Part shown: piece by piece, positions 46,201 to 56,359 of the stretch
Layout of the letters: the number at the start of each line of letters is the position of its first letter
Numbering within the stretch: position 1 is the stretch's first letter
From: Rhynchopus sp. YZ270_cl-10
Taxonomy: Eukaryota > Euglenozoa > Diplonemea > Diplonemida > Diplonemidae
Assembly: GCA_964035575.1 (NCBI GenBank)
Contig: OZ037898.1
Coordinates: 1-64,000 of the forward strand
DNA: 64,000 nucleotides
Direction of reading: 5' to 3'
Made by a program: the position numbers and the translations under genes
Notes under the pieces: generated by a model
Database searches by the model: none
What the model saw: only the letters and a program-made list of their open reading frames with translations
Told to the model about the DNA's origin: nothing

Positions 46201-46662
46201 TTGACACTCCGTGACACTTTTCAGAACACTTCTGATACTGATGCCCCTGAAGTTGTAGAGACCTCAGTCGCTGGAGTGAATACGCTTCTACCCGATGTGA
46301 GCAGCTTGCAGGCTACTCACAAAAATATTCTTGGGGATCACATTGCAATGGTGGTGGTGATGGAGTACCAGAAGAGGGGTCTGCCTCATGCTAATGCAAT
46401 TCTTTGGAACAACAACAGAACATCACCGAAGAATCCTTTAAATGTGGGTCACATCGTACAACTCCCTGGACCAGCACACCCAAACCTCTACAAAGCTTTC
46501 AGTCAGTATCTGATGAACAACAGGTGGATGGTTCATTACAATCTTCTCCTGAAATATCGGCGCCACAGAAACAATGAGGAAGTGCGTGGGGTCCTTGTTG
46601 TTAAGTATTTGTTTAAATACTTATTCAAGGGTGAGCCTGTGACAGGTCTATTGATGCAATGA
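46201..46662 (+). pseudogene. Mini-Rep remnant, copy 1 (HUH changed to HAN)
   Basis: Homologous to the mini-Rep at 12691-13257 from NILGDHIAMV onward, with the same clean internal deletion (SQYLMNNRW) and the same GLLMQ end. The HUH motif reads GLPHANAILW, so the second metal-binding histidine is Asn. The two-tyrosine motif KYLFKYLFKG remains. The frame opens at TTG, just where the decamer array stops; the first ATG (46348) lies only eight codons before the HUH motif. Residues before NILG are unrelated to Rep. As a Helitron-derived remnant it is probably inactive as a nuclease. Confidence 0.75.
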
Positions 46663-47376
46663 TTTGTGTAGAGGTAGAGTTGTGAACATTAAGGATAAAA
46701 TAAGAAAACAAATAAAAAATAGCGATAAGTGGGGAGATGTCTTTGTGGGCTTGCGGGTTTGCGGGTTTTTTTGTCTCAGTTAATTTTTGTTTTTGCAAAG
46801 GAAATCTCTTGTGATGAAGAAAACATTATTTTTGGGGAGTTTGTTGTTAATTGCATAAAAAGAAAAGAAAAAAAGAAAAAGAAAAAGATAAAAGTTGAAG
46901 TGAAGTTACAATTACTGGCAGTAAAGCAAATAAAAAACTTCAACACCAAAACACAGTTCAAATGATCTAAGAAGTGTTTATTTTTCTATTTTAAATTGTT
47001 TTTTGTTTGGGTTTGTATTGGATACTTCTTCCCAGCCGGAGAGAAATCTCTTGTGATGAAGAAAACATTGTTTTTGGGGAGTTTGTTGTTGATTGCATAA
47101 AAAAAAAGGGAAAAAAAGAAAAAGAGAAAAGGTGTATCTACATTTATCAGAGCAAACCCGCAAACAAAATAACTGGGGTGTCACAGTTTTTGTTTTTTTT
47201 TATTTATTGTTTTTAGTGCCTGCTTCCGTCAGAGGTGTTTGTCAAAAATGAAATATGTCTGAACAAAAACAAAGAACACTTCAAATTTCGTTTTTTTACT
47301 ACTAGTAAAGTAATTTTACGCTTCCAAAACACACACACTACCTCAGTCAATCATACACATATTCATACACAAAAAA
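46663..47376 (+). other. Module flank related to Helitron B 3' end
   Basis: AT-rich. GGAAATCTCTTGTGATGAAG occurs near 46800, and CTTCCCAGCCGGA followed by GAGAAATCTCTTGTGATG near 47028-47058. The same two motifs occur twice in the 3' flank of Helitron B. Octamer tracts occur at about 46748 and 47154. The last 50 bp contain CTACCTCAG, a possible acceptor for the following ORF. Confidence 0.65.
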
Positions 47377-47880
47377 ATGCCCAAAACCCAAAGGCAACAG
47401 CTGCAGCACGACATTGACACGTTTTTGGACCTTCCTGTCACAGCTGGCCCTATAGAGCTAGCCCTGCACAAGGCAGTGGTGGCTGTCCTCTACTGCGGAG
47501 GAATTAATGAATCCGTGTGTGCAACACTGAAATCCACTGCAATGACAAGTGACGATTATGGTGCCACATTCGAGTACAAGATCGGCGGGAAGCAAAAAAG
47601 ATTCTCAATTCCAGTGGGAACTCCGGCTTACGATGCCGTTCACAACTATGTGAGCGTGCGTACGGGGTTCAAAAGCCCATACTTCTTCCTGGAATGTGAC
47701 GCCACAAAATGCTTTCTGAGAGACAGGAGGATGCCAGTGAAAGCAGTGCACATGATCCTGCAAAGAATGGCTGTTACCGTAGGCACTAATCCTGCGGCTA
47801 AGCGACCTCCGTATGATGAGCATGACGCGCAGGCTGTACTAAATATTTTTTTCTACCATGTCATCTCTCTCTTTAAGTAA
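47377..47880 (+). CDS. Tyrosine-recombinase-like protein, copy 1 (167 aa)
   Basis: The sequence has the layout of the catalytic domain of XerD-type tyrosine recombinases: an LYCGGINESVCATL segment where those have LY-TGLR-SEL, a beta-hairpin KIGGKQKRFSIPV with candidate catalytic Lys (72 or 74), DAVHNYV, a FFLECD strand and a helix VKAVHMILQRMAV. The first catalytic Arg position is Asn44, so classical activity looks lost. The C-terminal part with His-x-x-Arg and the Tyr nucleophile is not recognisable. The start follows an A-rich leader and a CCTCAG acceptor-like site. It differs from copy 2 after residue 139 because of an 8-bp length difference, so this copy's tail may be non-native. Assignment is by eye only. 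Confidence 0.6.
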   Translation: MPKTQRQQLQHDIDTFLDLPVTAGPIELALHKAVVAVLYCGGINESVCATLKSTAMTSDDYGATFEYKIGGKQKRFSIPVGTPAYDAVHNYVSVRTGFKSPYFFLECDATKCFLRDRRMPVKAVHMILQRMAVTVGTNPAAKRPPYDEHDAQAVLNIFFYHVISLFK

Positions 47881-48323
47881 AAGAAATAGCAATACGTTTG
47901 TGGGGTGTGGGTTTCTAGGGTTTCGGGTTTTTTCGTAGTAGTAGTATCTTAAGGTGTCTTCAATATTTTGGTAGTAGTAGTATTATAAATCGTCTTAAAT
48001 TTTTTGGTAGTGGTAGTATGCGGGTATTTTAAAACATCTTCAATCAGAAAAAAAAACAAAAAAAACAAAACAAAAAAAAAGAAAATAATGTCACGATAAA
48101 AACAAAGAAAAGAATCTATATATTTTTTCCTTTTTTGCAAAACATTGTACCCCTCCCAAAACACACACATCACAACAGAGTAGTAACACTATGTTAGAGT
48201 AAAATGAAATAGAAAAGGTGAGACAACGTATTAGATAGTTGTAATCTAACATAATTACGCTTCAGGCACACCAGCCAGCTATCACACACACCAGCTAGAT
48301 AACGATGGTTGCTCACTTCTCGT
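47881..48323 (+). other. Downstream spacer with three short tandem units
   Basis: GGTAGTAGTAGTAT-type units of about 36-40 bp occur three times near 47935-48025, then A/T-rich sequence, then the octamer-array seed GATGGTTGCTCACTTCTCGT. No gene is seen. Confidence 0.6.
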
Positions 48324-48474
48324 GCGGGTTTGCGGGTTTGCGGGTTTGCGGGTTTGCGGGTTTGCGGGTTTGCGGGTTTGCGGGTTTGCGGGTTTGCGGG
48401 TTTGCGGGTTTGCGGGTTTGCGGGTTTGCGGGTTTGCGGGTTTGCGGGTTTGCGGGTTTGCGGGTTTGCGGGTT
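48324..48474 (+). repeat. (GCGGGTTT)n array, about 19 units
   Basis: Octamer array ending in a TATATATTACCGGGTTTCAG spacer (48475-48530) that also follows the array at 56.06-56.31 kb in diverged form. Confidence 0.97.
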
Positions 48475-48530
48475 ACACTATATATATTACCGGGTTTCAG
48501 GTCAGTGGGAGGGAAACATAACCCGCAAAA

Positions 48531-48732
48531 GCGGGTTTGCGGGTCTGCGGGTCTGCGGGTCTGCGGGTCTGCGGGTCTGCGGGTCTGCGGGTCTGCGGGT
48601 CTGCGGGTCTGCGGGTCTGCGGGTCTGCGGGTCTGCGGGTCTGCGGGTCTGCGGGTCTGCGGGTCTGCGGGTCTGCGGGTCTGCGGGTCTGCGGGTCTGC
48701 GGGTCTGCGGGTTTGCGGGTCTGCGGGTTTTC
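48531..48732 (+). repeat. (GCGGGTCT)n array, about 25 units
   Basis: C-variant octamer array following the spacer. Order T-array, spacer, C-array is the same at 56.06-57.17 kb. Confidence 0.96.
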
Positions 48733-49106
48733 CAAATTAATATTTTTGCCTGTGGTGACTTTTTTGCCGAAATTTTAGACATAATGGTCTGACAGAGGAA
48801 AATGCGTGAAATTAAGGGGTCGGAGTGCTATGTGGAAAAAAAACCGAAAAATCCAGCCGACCCGCAATTCCGCAAACCCGCTGAGATTTTGCGGGTCTGC
48901 GGGTTTGCGAAACATTGAATGGGTAGTGGCTTATTCCGCAAACCCGCTTATTAAAAGTACAGATTTCTTTCCACAATGGAATTTTTACATACCAGCTATA
49001 CCTAGGAAAAGCGGTCAGAATACTTATCAGCGCTTGTGTGTTTTTAACTACAATGTCCATGGATTGCATATTGCCAAACATTCTTCATACAATATAGTAC
49101 AAATGT
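48733..49106. other. Unique sequence with old 212-bp-block relic and octamer tracts
   Basis: GGAGTGCTATGTGGAAAAAA near 48825 is a diverged piece of the 212-bp block. Isolated CGCAAACCCGC and GCGGGTCTGCGGGTTTGCG tracts lie at about 48865-48955. No coding region is seen. Confidence 0.55.
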
Positions 49107-49350
49107 ACAGTGTGTATACTGTGTATACTAGCAACCCTTGCCTGTGATGGTTGGTCAGTGGACTTGTAGGAGTGTCGTCACCATAGGAATAATAATCTAA
49201 ACATATATTAGCAATATTTTGTCCTGTGTATACTGTGTATACTGTGTATACTGTGTATACTGTGTCTTCTGTGTATACTGTGTATACTGTGTTTTCTGTG
49301 TATACTGTGTACACTGTGTACACTGTTTACACTGTGTATACTGTGTATAC
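49107..49350. repeat. 9-bp minisatellite element
   Basis: Same components as at 5.4 kb and 10.8 kb: GGTTGGTCAGTGGACTTGTA, CGTCACCATAGGAATAATAA, ATATATTAGCAATATTTTGT, then about 14 CTGTGTATA-type units. Confidence 0.85.
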
Positions 49351-49365
49351 CACAAACCCGTTTAC

Positions 49366-50438
49366 GGGTTGGACTCGACCTCACAGAGTCACAGTGTTTT
49401 GCACATGGGCAGTTGTACGTTGCTCTGAGCAGATGCCCAAAGGCAGAGCATGTCAAGGTTGCAGTGCCTCTGAAGAAATGGACCAAATCAAACAGAACTA
49501 TTGTGGAGCCATACAGAGTGTCAAACCCTGTCTACAAGGACATGCTGAAATCTGTTGCTGACCGTGGACTCGAGGGCATCTTTATGCAGCTGACTGAAGC
49601 AGAAGAGGCCATGCTACAGAGTTACCACGTCATGACTGACGAAGAGTACTCTGAACAGACCCACAGACAAGCAAAGATGCCTCCACCATCTGACGACCAT
49701 AAATTCTGGGACCCCATGCCAATGCAGTGCGAGAGCATTCAGTTTGAAGATGCTGAAGATCTTGTCTATGTAGCCAGAAAGAGGAAGAGAGACCCAGAAG
49801 ATAAGTCTCCTAAGAAGCGGAAGAAGAATAACCCTACATCAGCAGAAACAACAACAGCACAAAAGCCGAAGCTCTCCATTACCAGGGTTTTGGGGGATGG
49901 TACTTGCTTTTACCATGCTGTAGACCAGTCTATTACAAAGAGGATAGGACAAGGGAATCAACTCAGAAGAGAATTGGAATTGTTTGTTGTGCAGAACAGT
50001 ACTACAATAAAACATCATCCTCTTATTGTACCTGAAAACGCTAACACCGTATCCTCGATTGTAGGCACCTACAACGCCCTTATGAACAGGATAACTGGAA
50101 GGATTGATGGGACGTACGCAACATCAGACTATGCAGAACAGATTGAGTTTGCCTTGGTGAGTCTCTTAAAACGTGTTCTCATAACTATTGTCAAAATGAA
50201 CCAAGATAACAAGCCCTCATCTTTTCACTTTTTAGGGAACAACTTGTCTACTGAACAAGTTCTTGCTAATATTCCTGCAAAAGACAGGATTATTTTATTA
50301 CATACTTCAAACCCTGATCATTTTAATATTGGTACAGGGTCTCCTGAACATGAATTGGAAACACACAAAAATGGTTTGGAACAATTGCATAGGGGATTTC
50401 CCAATGAGATTTTATATCAAGTTGATTGGGAGTTGTGA
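49366..50438 (+). pseudogene. Orphan helicase-end/OTU fragment of Helitron A
   Basis: Covers helicase motif VI (YVALSRC), the basic linker and the whole OTU domain, with DGTCFYHA and PDHFN intact. The frame stays open over more than 1 kb (first ATG 49413, 341 aa) and differs from the A protein by about ten residues, including loss of one Asn in a run. There is no Rep and no helicase core. Probably a dead fragment, though it would encode an isolated OTU protease if transcribed and trans-spliced. Confidence 0.85.
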
Positions 50439-50740
50439 ACATACAAAAAAAGTAATAAAAAAAGAAAAATGAAAGAAGTGGTAACAATCGGGGGTATTTT
50501 TGCGGGTTGGGTTTGGTGGGTATTTTTTGGGATTGTGGGTTTGGGGATATTAGTTTTGAACACAATACAAATGAAGCATGAAATATGAGAGAACAAAAAC
50601 AAAGGAACATTTTATATTTCAATTTTTCCTCAAACCTCCCACACACACCCACACACACCTCTACAGAGTAGCCACAATATGTCCCTCAATAGAGAGAATT
50701 TTACCAGTCAGGTACATGCGAGGGGTTTTGCCTTATGCAG

Positions 50741-50866
50741 CCAAAAATCCCTGTATTTTCAATACAGGGATTTTTGGTCGGGATCTTGGCTCTTATGGAC
50801 AGAACGTAATTTATGGACAGATTTGTCGACATTTCTGTCCATAAATCCCAAAATGGCCAAACTTAC
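50741..50866. repeat. Double-hairpin module in truncated Helitron A
   Basis: CCAAAAATCCCTGTATT / AATACAGGGATTTTTGG around TTC, then the TTATGGACAGA...TCTGTCCATAA hairpin, then satellite-like monomer sequence. Confidence 0.88.
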
Positions 50867-51200
50867 TTTTTCAAATGGCTTACTGTAGTGGCTTCATCGG
50901 AGCCATTGCCTCGACATATGGTGATAGTAAACTCCATGAATCGTAGTATACAAAAGGTTACTTGGGCAGCTGAAGTCTTTGGGGTACCTGCAGTCGGCCA
51001 CATACACGATAATACTGCTAAACGTTCATAAATTTTCACACACGCAATAAATATAAACTCCACTTTAGCAACGTGAACTCAAATTCCAATAACTCACCTA
51101 CCCAACAAGATTCCCTAAGAATAACACAATAGAACATTTTCGATACACCAGCCCGTAACACATCACACCAGCCTGCCACATATGGTTGCTCACTTCTCGT

Positions 51201-51418
51201 GCGGGTTTGCGGGTTTGCGGGTTTGCGGGTTTGCGGGTTTGCGGGTTTGCGGGTTTGCGGGTTTGCGGGTTTGCGGGTTTGCGGGTTTGCGGGTTTGCGG
51301 GTTTGCGGGTTTGCGGGTTTGCGGGTTTGCGGGTTTGCGGGTTTGCGGGTTTGCGGGTTTGCGGGTTTGCGGGTTTGCGGGTTTGCGGGTTTGCGGGTTT
51401 GCGGGTTTGCGGGTTTGC
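51201..51418 (+). repeat. (GCGGGTTT)n array, about 27 units
   Basis: Left junction GTTGCTCACTTCTCGTGCGG as at 20744; the right end is abrupt, GCGTGGTCGTACG. Confidence 0.97.
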
Positions 51419-51540
51419 GTGGTCGTACGATTTAATCTGAGTATCACACATATCCTAATCACCAAAACATTCGAAAAACATGGGAATCATGTGAAAATCA
51501 TGGTGTGTTTTTAGGTTTGCACAAGGTGATGTTAACGTAA

Positions 51541-51655
51541 AAAAGGCCAGTCTCTTTCGAGACTGGCCATGTTTGACAAACTGTTGTGTGAAGAATAATC
51601 TTCATACTTCCATACCAATGAAGTACAGAAACTGTAGCTTTAGAAATCGTTGGTT
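51541..51655 (-). ncRNA. SL RNA: Spliced-leader RNA gene, copy 1
   Basis: Read on the minus strand. The exon (51655-51616, about 40 nt) starts AACCAACGATTTC and ends ACAGTTTCTGTACTTCATTG, directly followed by donor GTATGG. ACAG-TTT-CTGT can form the usual exon stem-loop. The intron part (51615 down) has a GAAGA-TTAT-TCTTC hairpin, then GTTTG-T-CAAAC, then a strong 10-bp stem GGCCAGTCTC / GAGACTGGCC with GAAA loop, and ends at a run of six T (51544-51539). The RNA would supply a capped leader to mRNAs by trans-splicing. The exon core equals the kinetoplastid SL over 14 nt, and the rest resembles the diplonemid SL as I recall it. The exact 5' end (AACC or ACC) and any Sm site are not settled. 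Confidence 0.87.
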
Positions 51656-51702
51656 ACCTCTTTTCTCTACAATGTTCTAAGTACAGATGTGTGCTGGGAA
51701 GC
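51656..51702 (-). promoter_or_regulatory. SL RNA upstream conserved region, copy 1
   Basis: Conservation between the two SL genes continues about 47 bp upstream of the exon (to TTCCCAGCACAC on the minus strand) and then stops sharply. SL RNA promoters in related organisms are compact and upstream, so this is probably the core promoter. Confidence 0.6.
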
Positions 51703-51866
51703 AGTCTGTGAGTCCCCAAAATATAGGGGTTTTCTGTCTTAGCCAAGGTTTCGAGAAACAAGACAGGGTCGCCTTGTTGGAGGAGGGTCGGATCAAAAAC
51801 GTGGTTTTGAATATCCTCACCTCTTGCATGTTTTGCTTATATAAACAAAGGTAATCATGCTAACGT
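51703..51866. other. SL gene spacer
   Basis: Unique 160-bp spacer between the two SL units, which repeat with a 328-bp period. It contains CCCCAAAATATAGGGGTTTT. I looked for 5S rRNA here, which is linked to SL genes in some relatives, and do not see a convincing copy. Confidence 0.5.
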
Positions 51867-51868
51867 AA

Positions 51869-51983
51869 AAAAGGCCAGTCTCTTTCGAGACTGGCCAACT
51901 TTGACAAACTGTTGTGTGAAGAATAATCTTCATACTTCCATACCAATGAAGTACAGAAACTGTAGCTTTAGAAATCGTTGGTT
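51869..51983 (-). ncRNA. SL RNA: Spliced-leader RNA gene, copy 2
   Basis: Exon 51983-51944, donor GTATGG from 51943, 3' stem-loop and six-T run at 51872-51867. Exon identical to copy 1; the transcribed part differs by a few bases next to the 3' stem (AGTTGGCC where copy 1 has CATGGCC). Upstream conserved region 51984-52030. Confidence 0.87.
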
Positions 51984-52030
51984 ACCTCTTTTCTCTACAC
52001 AGTTCTAAGCACAAATGTGTGCTGGGAAAC
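51984..52030 (-). promoter_or_regulatory. SL RNA upstream conserved region, copy 2
   Basis: Matches the copy 1 region with a few substitutions (ACTGTGTAGAG versus ACATTGTAGAG on the minus strand); conservation ends at TTCCCAGCACAC. Confidence 0.58.
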
Positions 52031-52136
52031 ATTATGCTGGTGTCTTTTTGGTTCCTTAAGAACAATCACGTACTCGGAAGCATTTTCAGCAAAAATAGAG
52101 TGGGTTTTGCTGAATGTTCGCTACACTGGTTCTTAG

Positions 52137-54575
52137 TGGGCAAATTTCAATATCTTCGATTTTTTCGCCCACATAGCACTTATCCCACTTAAATTCATGC
52201 AATCTTCGCAGTAGGGGCACTGTGTTGAAAATTTGACCGCAAAAACCACCCCACATAAATACTGTTCAAAATTTCCGAACATTGTAAATTTTTTTTGGAT
52301 ATCAGTTTTATGGCTAACTTGGGATTTACCATGATTTGCCATGATTTGCCATGATTTGCCATCATTTGCCATCATTTGCCATCATTTGCCATCATTTGCC
52401 ATGATTTGCCATGCTTTGCCATGATTTGCACTATTTTCCCACTGTAATGAACAAATTTCAAAATTTTCGATTTTTTTCGCCACATAGCACTTATCCCACT
52501 TAAATTGACGCAATTTCCCCAGTGGAGACACTGTGTTGAAATTTTGGGCCCAAAAACCACCCCACATAAATACTGTTCAAAATTTCCGAACATTGTAAAT
52601 ATTTTTTGGATATCAGTTTTATGGCTAACTTGGGATTTACCATGATTTGCCATGATTTGCCATCATTTGCCATGATTTGCCATGATTTGCCATGATTTGC
52701 CAGGATTTGCCATGATTTGCCATCATTTGCCATCATTTGCCATCATTTGCCATCATTTGCCAGGATTTGCCATCATTTGCCATGCTTTGCCATGATGTGC
52801 ACTATTTTCCCACTGTAGTGAACAAATTTCAAAATTTTCGATTTTTTTCGCCACATAGCACTTATCCCACTTAAATTCACGCAATCTTCGCAGTAGAGAC
52901 ACTGTGTTGAAAATTTGACCGCAAAAACCACCCCACATAAATACTGTTCAAAATTTCCGAACATTGTAAATTTTTTTTAGGATATCAGTTTTATGGCTAA
53001 CTTGGGATTTACCATGATTTGCCATGATTTGCCATGATTTGCCATGATTTGCCATCATTTGCCATGATTTGCCATGATTTGCCATGATTTGCCATGATTT
53101 GCCATCATTTGCCATGATTTGCCATCATTTGCCATCATTTGCCATCATTTGCCATCATTTGCCATGATTTGCCATGCTTTGCCATGATTTGCACTATTTT
53201 CCCACTGTAATGAACAAATTTCAAAATTTTCGATTTTTTTCGCCACATAGCACTTATCCCACTTAAATTGACGCAATTTCCCCAGTGGAGACACTGTGTT
53301 GAAATTTTGGGCCCAAAAACCACCCCACATAAATACTGTTCAAAATTTCCGAACATTGTAAATATTTTTTGGATATCAGTTTTATGGCTAACTTGGGATT
53401 TACCATGATTTGCCATGATTTGCCATGATTTGCCATCATTTGCCATGATTTGCCATGCTTTGCCATGATTTGCCATGATTTGCCATCATTTGCCATCATT
53501 TGCCATCATTTGCCATCATTTGCCATGATTTGCCATGCTTTGCCATGATTTGCACTATTTTCCCACTGTGGTGAACAAATTTCAAAATTTTCGATTTTTT
53601 TCGCCACATAGCACTTATCCCACTTAAATTGACGCAATTTCCCCAGTGGAGACACTGTGTTGATATTTTGGGCCCAAAAACCACCCCACATAAATACTGT
53701 TCAAAATTTCCGAACATTGTAAATTTTTTTTGGATATCAGTTTTATGGCTAACTTGGGATTTACCATGATTTGCCATCATTTGCCATGATTTGCCATCAT
53801 TTGCCAGGATTTGCCATGATTTGCCATCAATTGCCATGATTTGCCATCATTTGCCATAATTTGCCATGATTTGCCATGATTTGCCATGATTTGCCATGAT
53901 TTGCCATCATTTGCCATCATTTGCCATCATTTGCCATCATTTGCCATCATTTGCCATCATTTGCCATCATTTGCCATGATTTGCCATGATTTGCCATCAT
54001 TTGCCATCATTTGCCATGATTTGCCATCATTTGCCATCATTTGCCATGATTTGCCATCATTTGCCATCATTTGCCATGATTTGCCATCATTTGCCATCAT
54101 TTGCCATCATTTGCCATCATTTGCCATCATTTGCCATCATTTGCCATCATTTGCCATCATTTGCCATCATTTGCCATGATTTGCCAGGATTTGCCATGAT
54201 TTGCCATGATTTGCAATGATTTGCCATCATTTGCCATCATTTGCCATCATTTGCCATCATTTGCCATCATTTGCCATCATTTGCCATCATTTGCCATCAT
54301 TTGCCATCATTTGCCATCATTCGCCACGATTTGCCATGATTTGCAATGATTTGCCATGATTTGCCATGATTTACCATCATTTGCCATCATTTGCCATGAT
54401 TTGCCATCATTTGCCATCATTTGCCATCATTTGCCATCATTTGCCATGATTTGCCATGATTTGCCATCATTTGCCATGATTTGCCATCATTTGCCATCAT
54501 TTGCCATCATTTGCCATCATTTGCCATCATTTGCCATCATTTGCCATGATTTGCCATGCTTTGCCATGATTTGCA
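52137..54575 (-). repeat. Decamer array, inverted, with five 212-bp blocks
   Basis: The GGCAAATSAT array on the minus strand. Blocks at about 52137-52330, 52430-52641, 52799-53012, 53191-53403 and 53552-53763. Blocks 1 and 3 carry a GACCGCAAAAACC variant; the others have GGGCCCAAAAACC. Together with 44549-46200 it forms a large inverted pair around the module, truncated Helitron A and SL genes. Confidence 0.95.
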
Positions 54576-56040
54576 GCGGGTTTGCGGATTTACCCTATGT
54601 TCCCTGTGGAAGCTTTTTTGCCCTCTTTTTTTTGCCGCCTGTTGTACCATTTGCTTTCAGTTGGTTAAACCTCCACTGATGGAAGCAGATTATGTTGGTG
54701 TGATACTGTAAGGTTATTCTGACAAGTGATTATAACGGAGGTATTGAAAGCGTGTGGTTTATGGTTCAAACCCTTGAGTGACAATATTTTTCACCATTGG
54801 TTTTTAAAGAGTTTCATTTTTGTGCCTTTTGAAAGGAGCTATTTGTATGAATATAGACTGACATTATGAAAACGTGCGCTCTCAGTTTCAAACCTCTCCA
54901 TGGAATGAACATTTCTCAGACATTTCTGTATATTTTTTGTGTAGGTTTCCCTCATGTTTTCAATAGATTATCCAGATATTTTCCCCCTCTTCTGGGGATA
55001 ATTCCCCTCTATTTCCTCCCCTGTTTTCCTTTGTTTTCACTAGGTTTTCGCAAACCCGCAAATTGAATTTCGTGACTTATGGCAGCATGTATCTAACACC
55101 CAACTTTGACTTATCCTGTGAATCCATTTTGGTGCATTTTTCATCTGGCTTCACGGAGTCCTCCATTGCGAGGTCGCTTTTTCAAAAAGTCGACCGGAAT
55201 AATGACCCTGGGTGTAGCGTAAAGAGGTACCATGTCAGAAACATTCCAAAATCAGGGTTTTTGAAGGTTCAGATATAAAACTGGTGTAAAATTGTCAAAA
55301 ATACCCCGCAAACCCGCATTGACTCAGATGTGGCCAATAACCGCACATACCCAGAATTTCTTCATTTTCGTGCATGATGAGGCAGATATGGTTATATGCA
55401 TTTCACACCAAAATACAGGTATTTGTTGTATAGTTCAAATTCTAGACATTGTGTGATGCTCGGATATGGCCATACAACCCCGCAATGAACTCAAATGTGG
55501 CCAAAGACCCTATAATCCTGAGATTTTTGCATTTTCGTGCATATTTGAGGGGTTATAGATATGGTTATTAGCCATTTACCCGAAAACACAGGTGTTTACT
55601 GCACCATGATAAATTCTAGACATTATGTAATGCTTGGTCAGTTATGATCGTATAACCCTGCAATTGACTCTTATGCACCCATAAACCATTTATCCCCGAG
55701 ATTTTTGCATTTTACAGAGTATTTAAACTACTTAAATGTTGTTATTTAGTGATACCCTAAAATGCAAAATGCAGGTATTTTTACGCTATGAAGATATATA
55801 CGCTCCCCAGATTGATACGTTGACCCGCAAGAGTCCTATACTAGCCCAGTATCTAACGTTTTTGCGTCTTTCACCATTCTTCAACTCAGGAAAAAGCACC
55901 AAAAGAAGATCTCACACCTCCCAGAAACTTCATCGTTATGTCTTGCCATGACGAACGTACCCACATCAGCACTACAATTAAAGTTAAACAATAAAACACT
56001 ACAATCACACCATCCAGCTATCAACCACACCAGCGAGAAA
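54576..56040. other. AT-rich sequence with three decayed repeats of about 170 bp
   Basis: From about 55320 three diverged units follow each other (starts near 55319, 55486, 55664), sharing GACTCAGATGTGGCC, GAGATTTTTGCATTTTCGTG and TTCTAGACATTRTGTRATGCT phrases. Octamer dyads occur at 54575, 55045 and 55303. No gene is recognised. Confidence 0.6.
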
Positions 56041-56062
56041 ACGATGGTTGCTCACTTCTCGT

Positions 56063-56311
56063 GCGGGTTTGCGGGTTTACGGGTTTGCGGGTTTGCGGGT
56101 TTGCGGGTTTGCGGGTTTGCGGGTTTGCGGGTTTGCGGGTTTGCGGGTTTGCGGGTTTGCGGGTTTGCGGGTTTGCGGGTTTGCGGGTTTGCGGGTTTGC
56201 GGGTTTTACGGGTTTGCGGGTTTGCGGGTTTGCGGGTTTGCGGGTTTGCGGGTTTACGGGTTTGCGGGTTTGCGGGTTTGCGGGTTTACGGGTTTGCGGG
56301 TTTTGCGGGTT
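56063..56311 (+). repeat. (GCGGGTTT)n array, about 31 units with indels
   Basis: Left junction GATGGTTGCTCACTTCTCGT. Contains ACGGGTTT variants and single-base insertions, unlike the clean 3121-bp-unit arrays. Followed by a spacer containing TATATTACCGCGTTTCAGGT. Confidence 0.96.
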
Positions 56312-56359
56312 ACTCTCTGTATATTACCGCGTTTCAGGTAGCTGAGCCGGCATCTAGTT

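Larger units (their letters stand above)
49366..51200 (+). mobile_element. 5'-truncated second copy of Helitron A
   Basis: Matches 18548-20743: the last part of the Rep-helicase-OTU gene, its 3' flank, a double-hairpin module (50741-50866), a satellite-like monomer (about 50885-51030) and the approach to an octamer array. The left junction, next to a 9-bp minisatellite, is AACCCGTTTACGGGTT, itself a small palindrome made of octamer-like sequence. Identity to Helitron A looks very high in the coding part, lower in the 3' flank. Confidence 0.88.

Noticed and set aside
51703-51835. 5S rRNA between the SL genes
   Set aside because: Only a loose AAGACAGGGTCG-type resemblance; the conserved internal control region is not present.
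51541-51900. 3' stem with TTTC/GAAA loop as a histone mRNA stem-loop or U4 3' hairpin
   Set aside because: Resemblance is limited to the stem; the SL exon, donor and T-run on the minus strand explain the whole unit better.
51530-52030. Pair of direct repeats of about 160 bp read as long terminal repeats
   Set aside because: They are the two SL RNA genes with their promoters; the sequence between has no element content.
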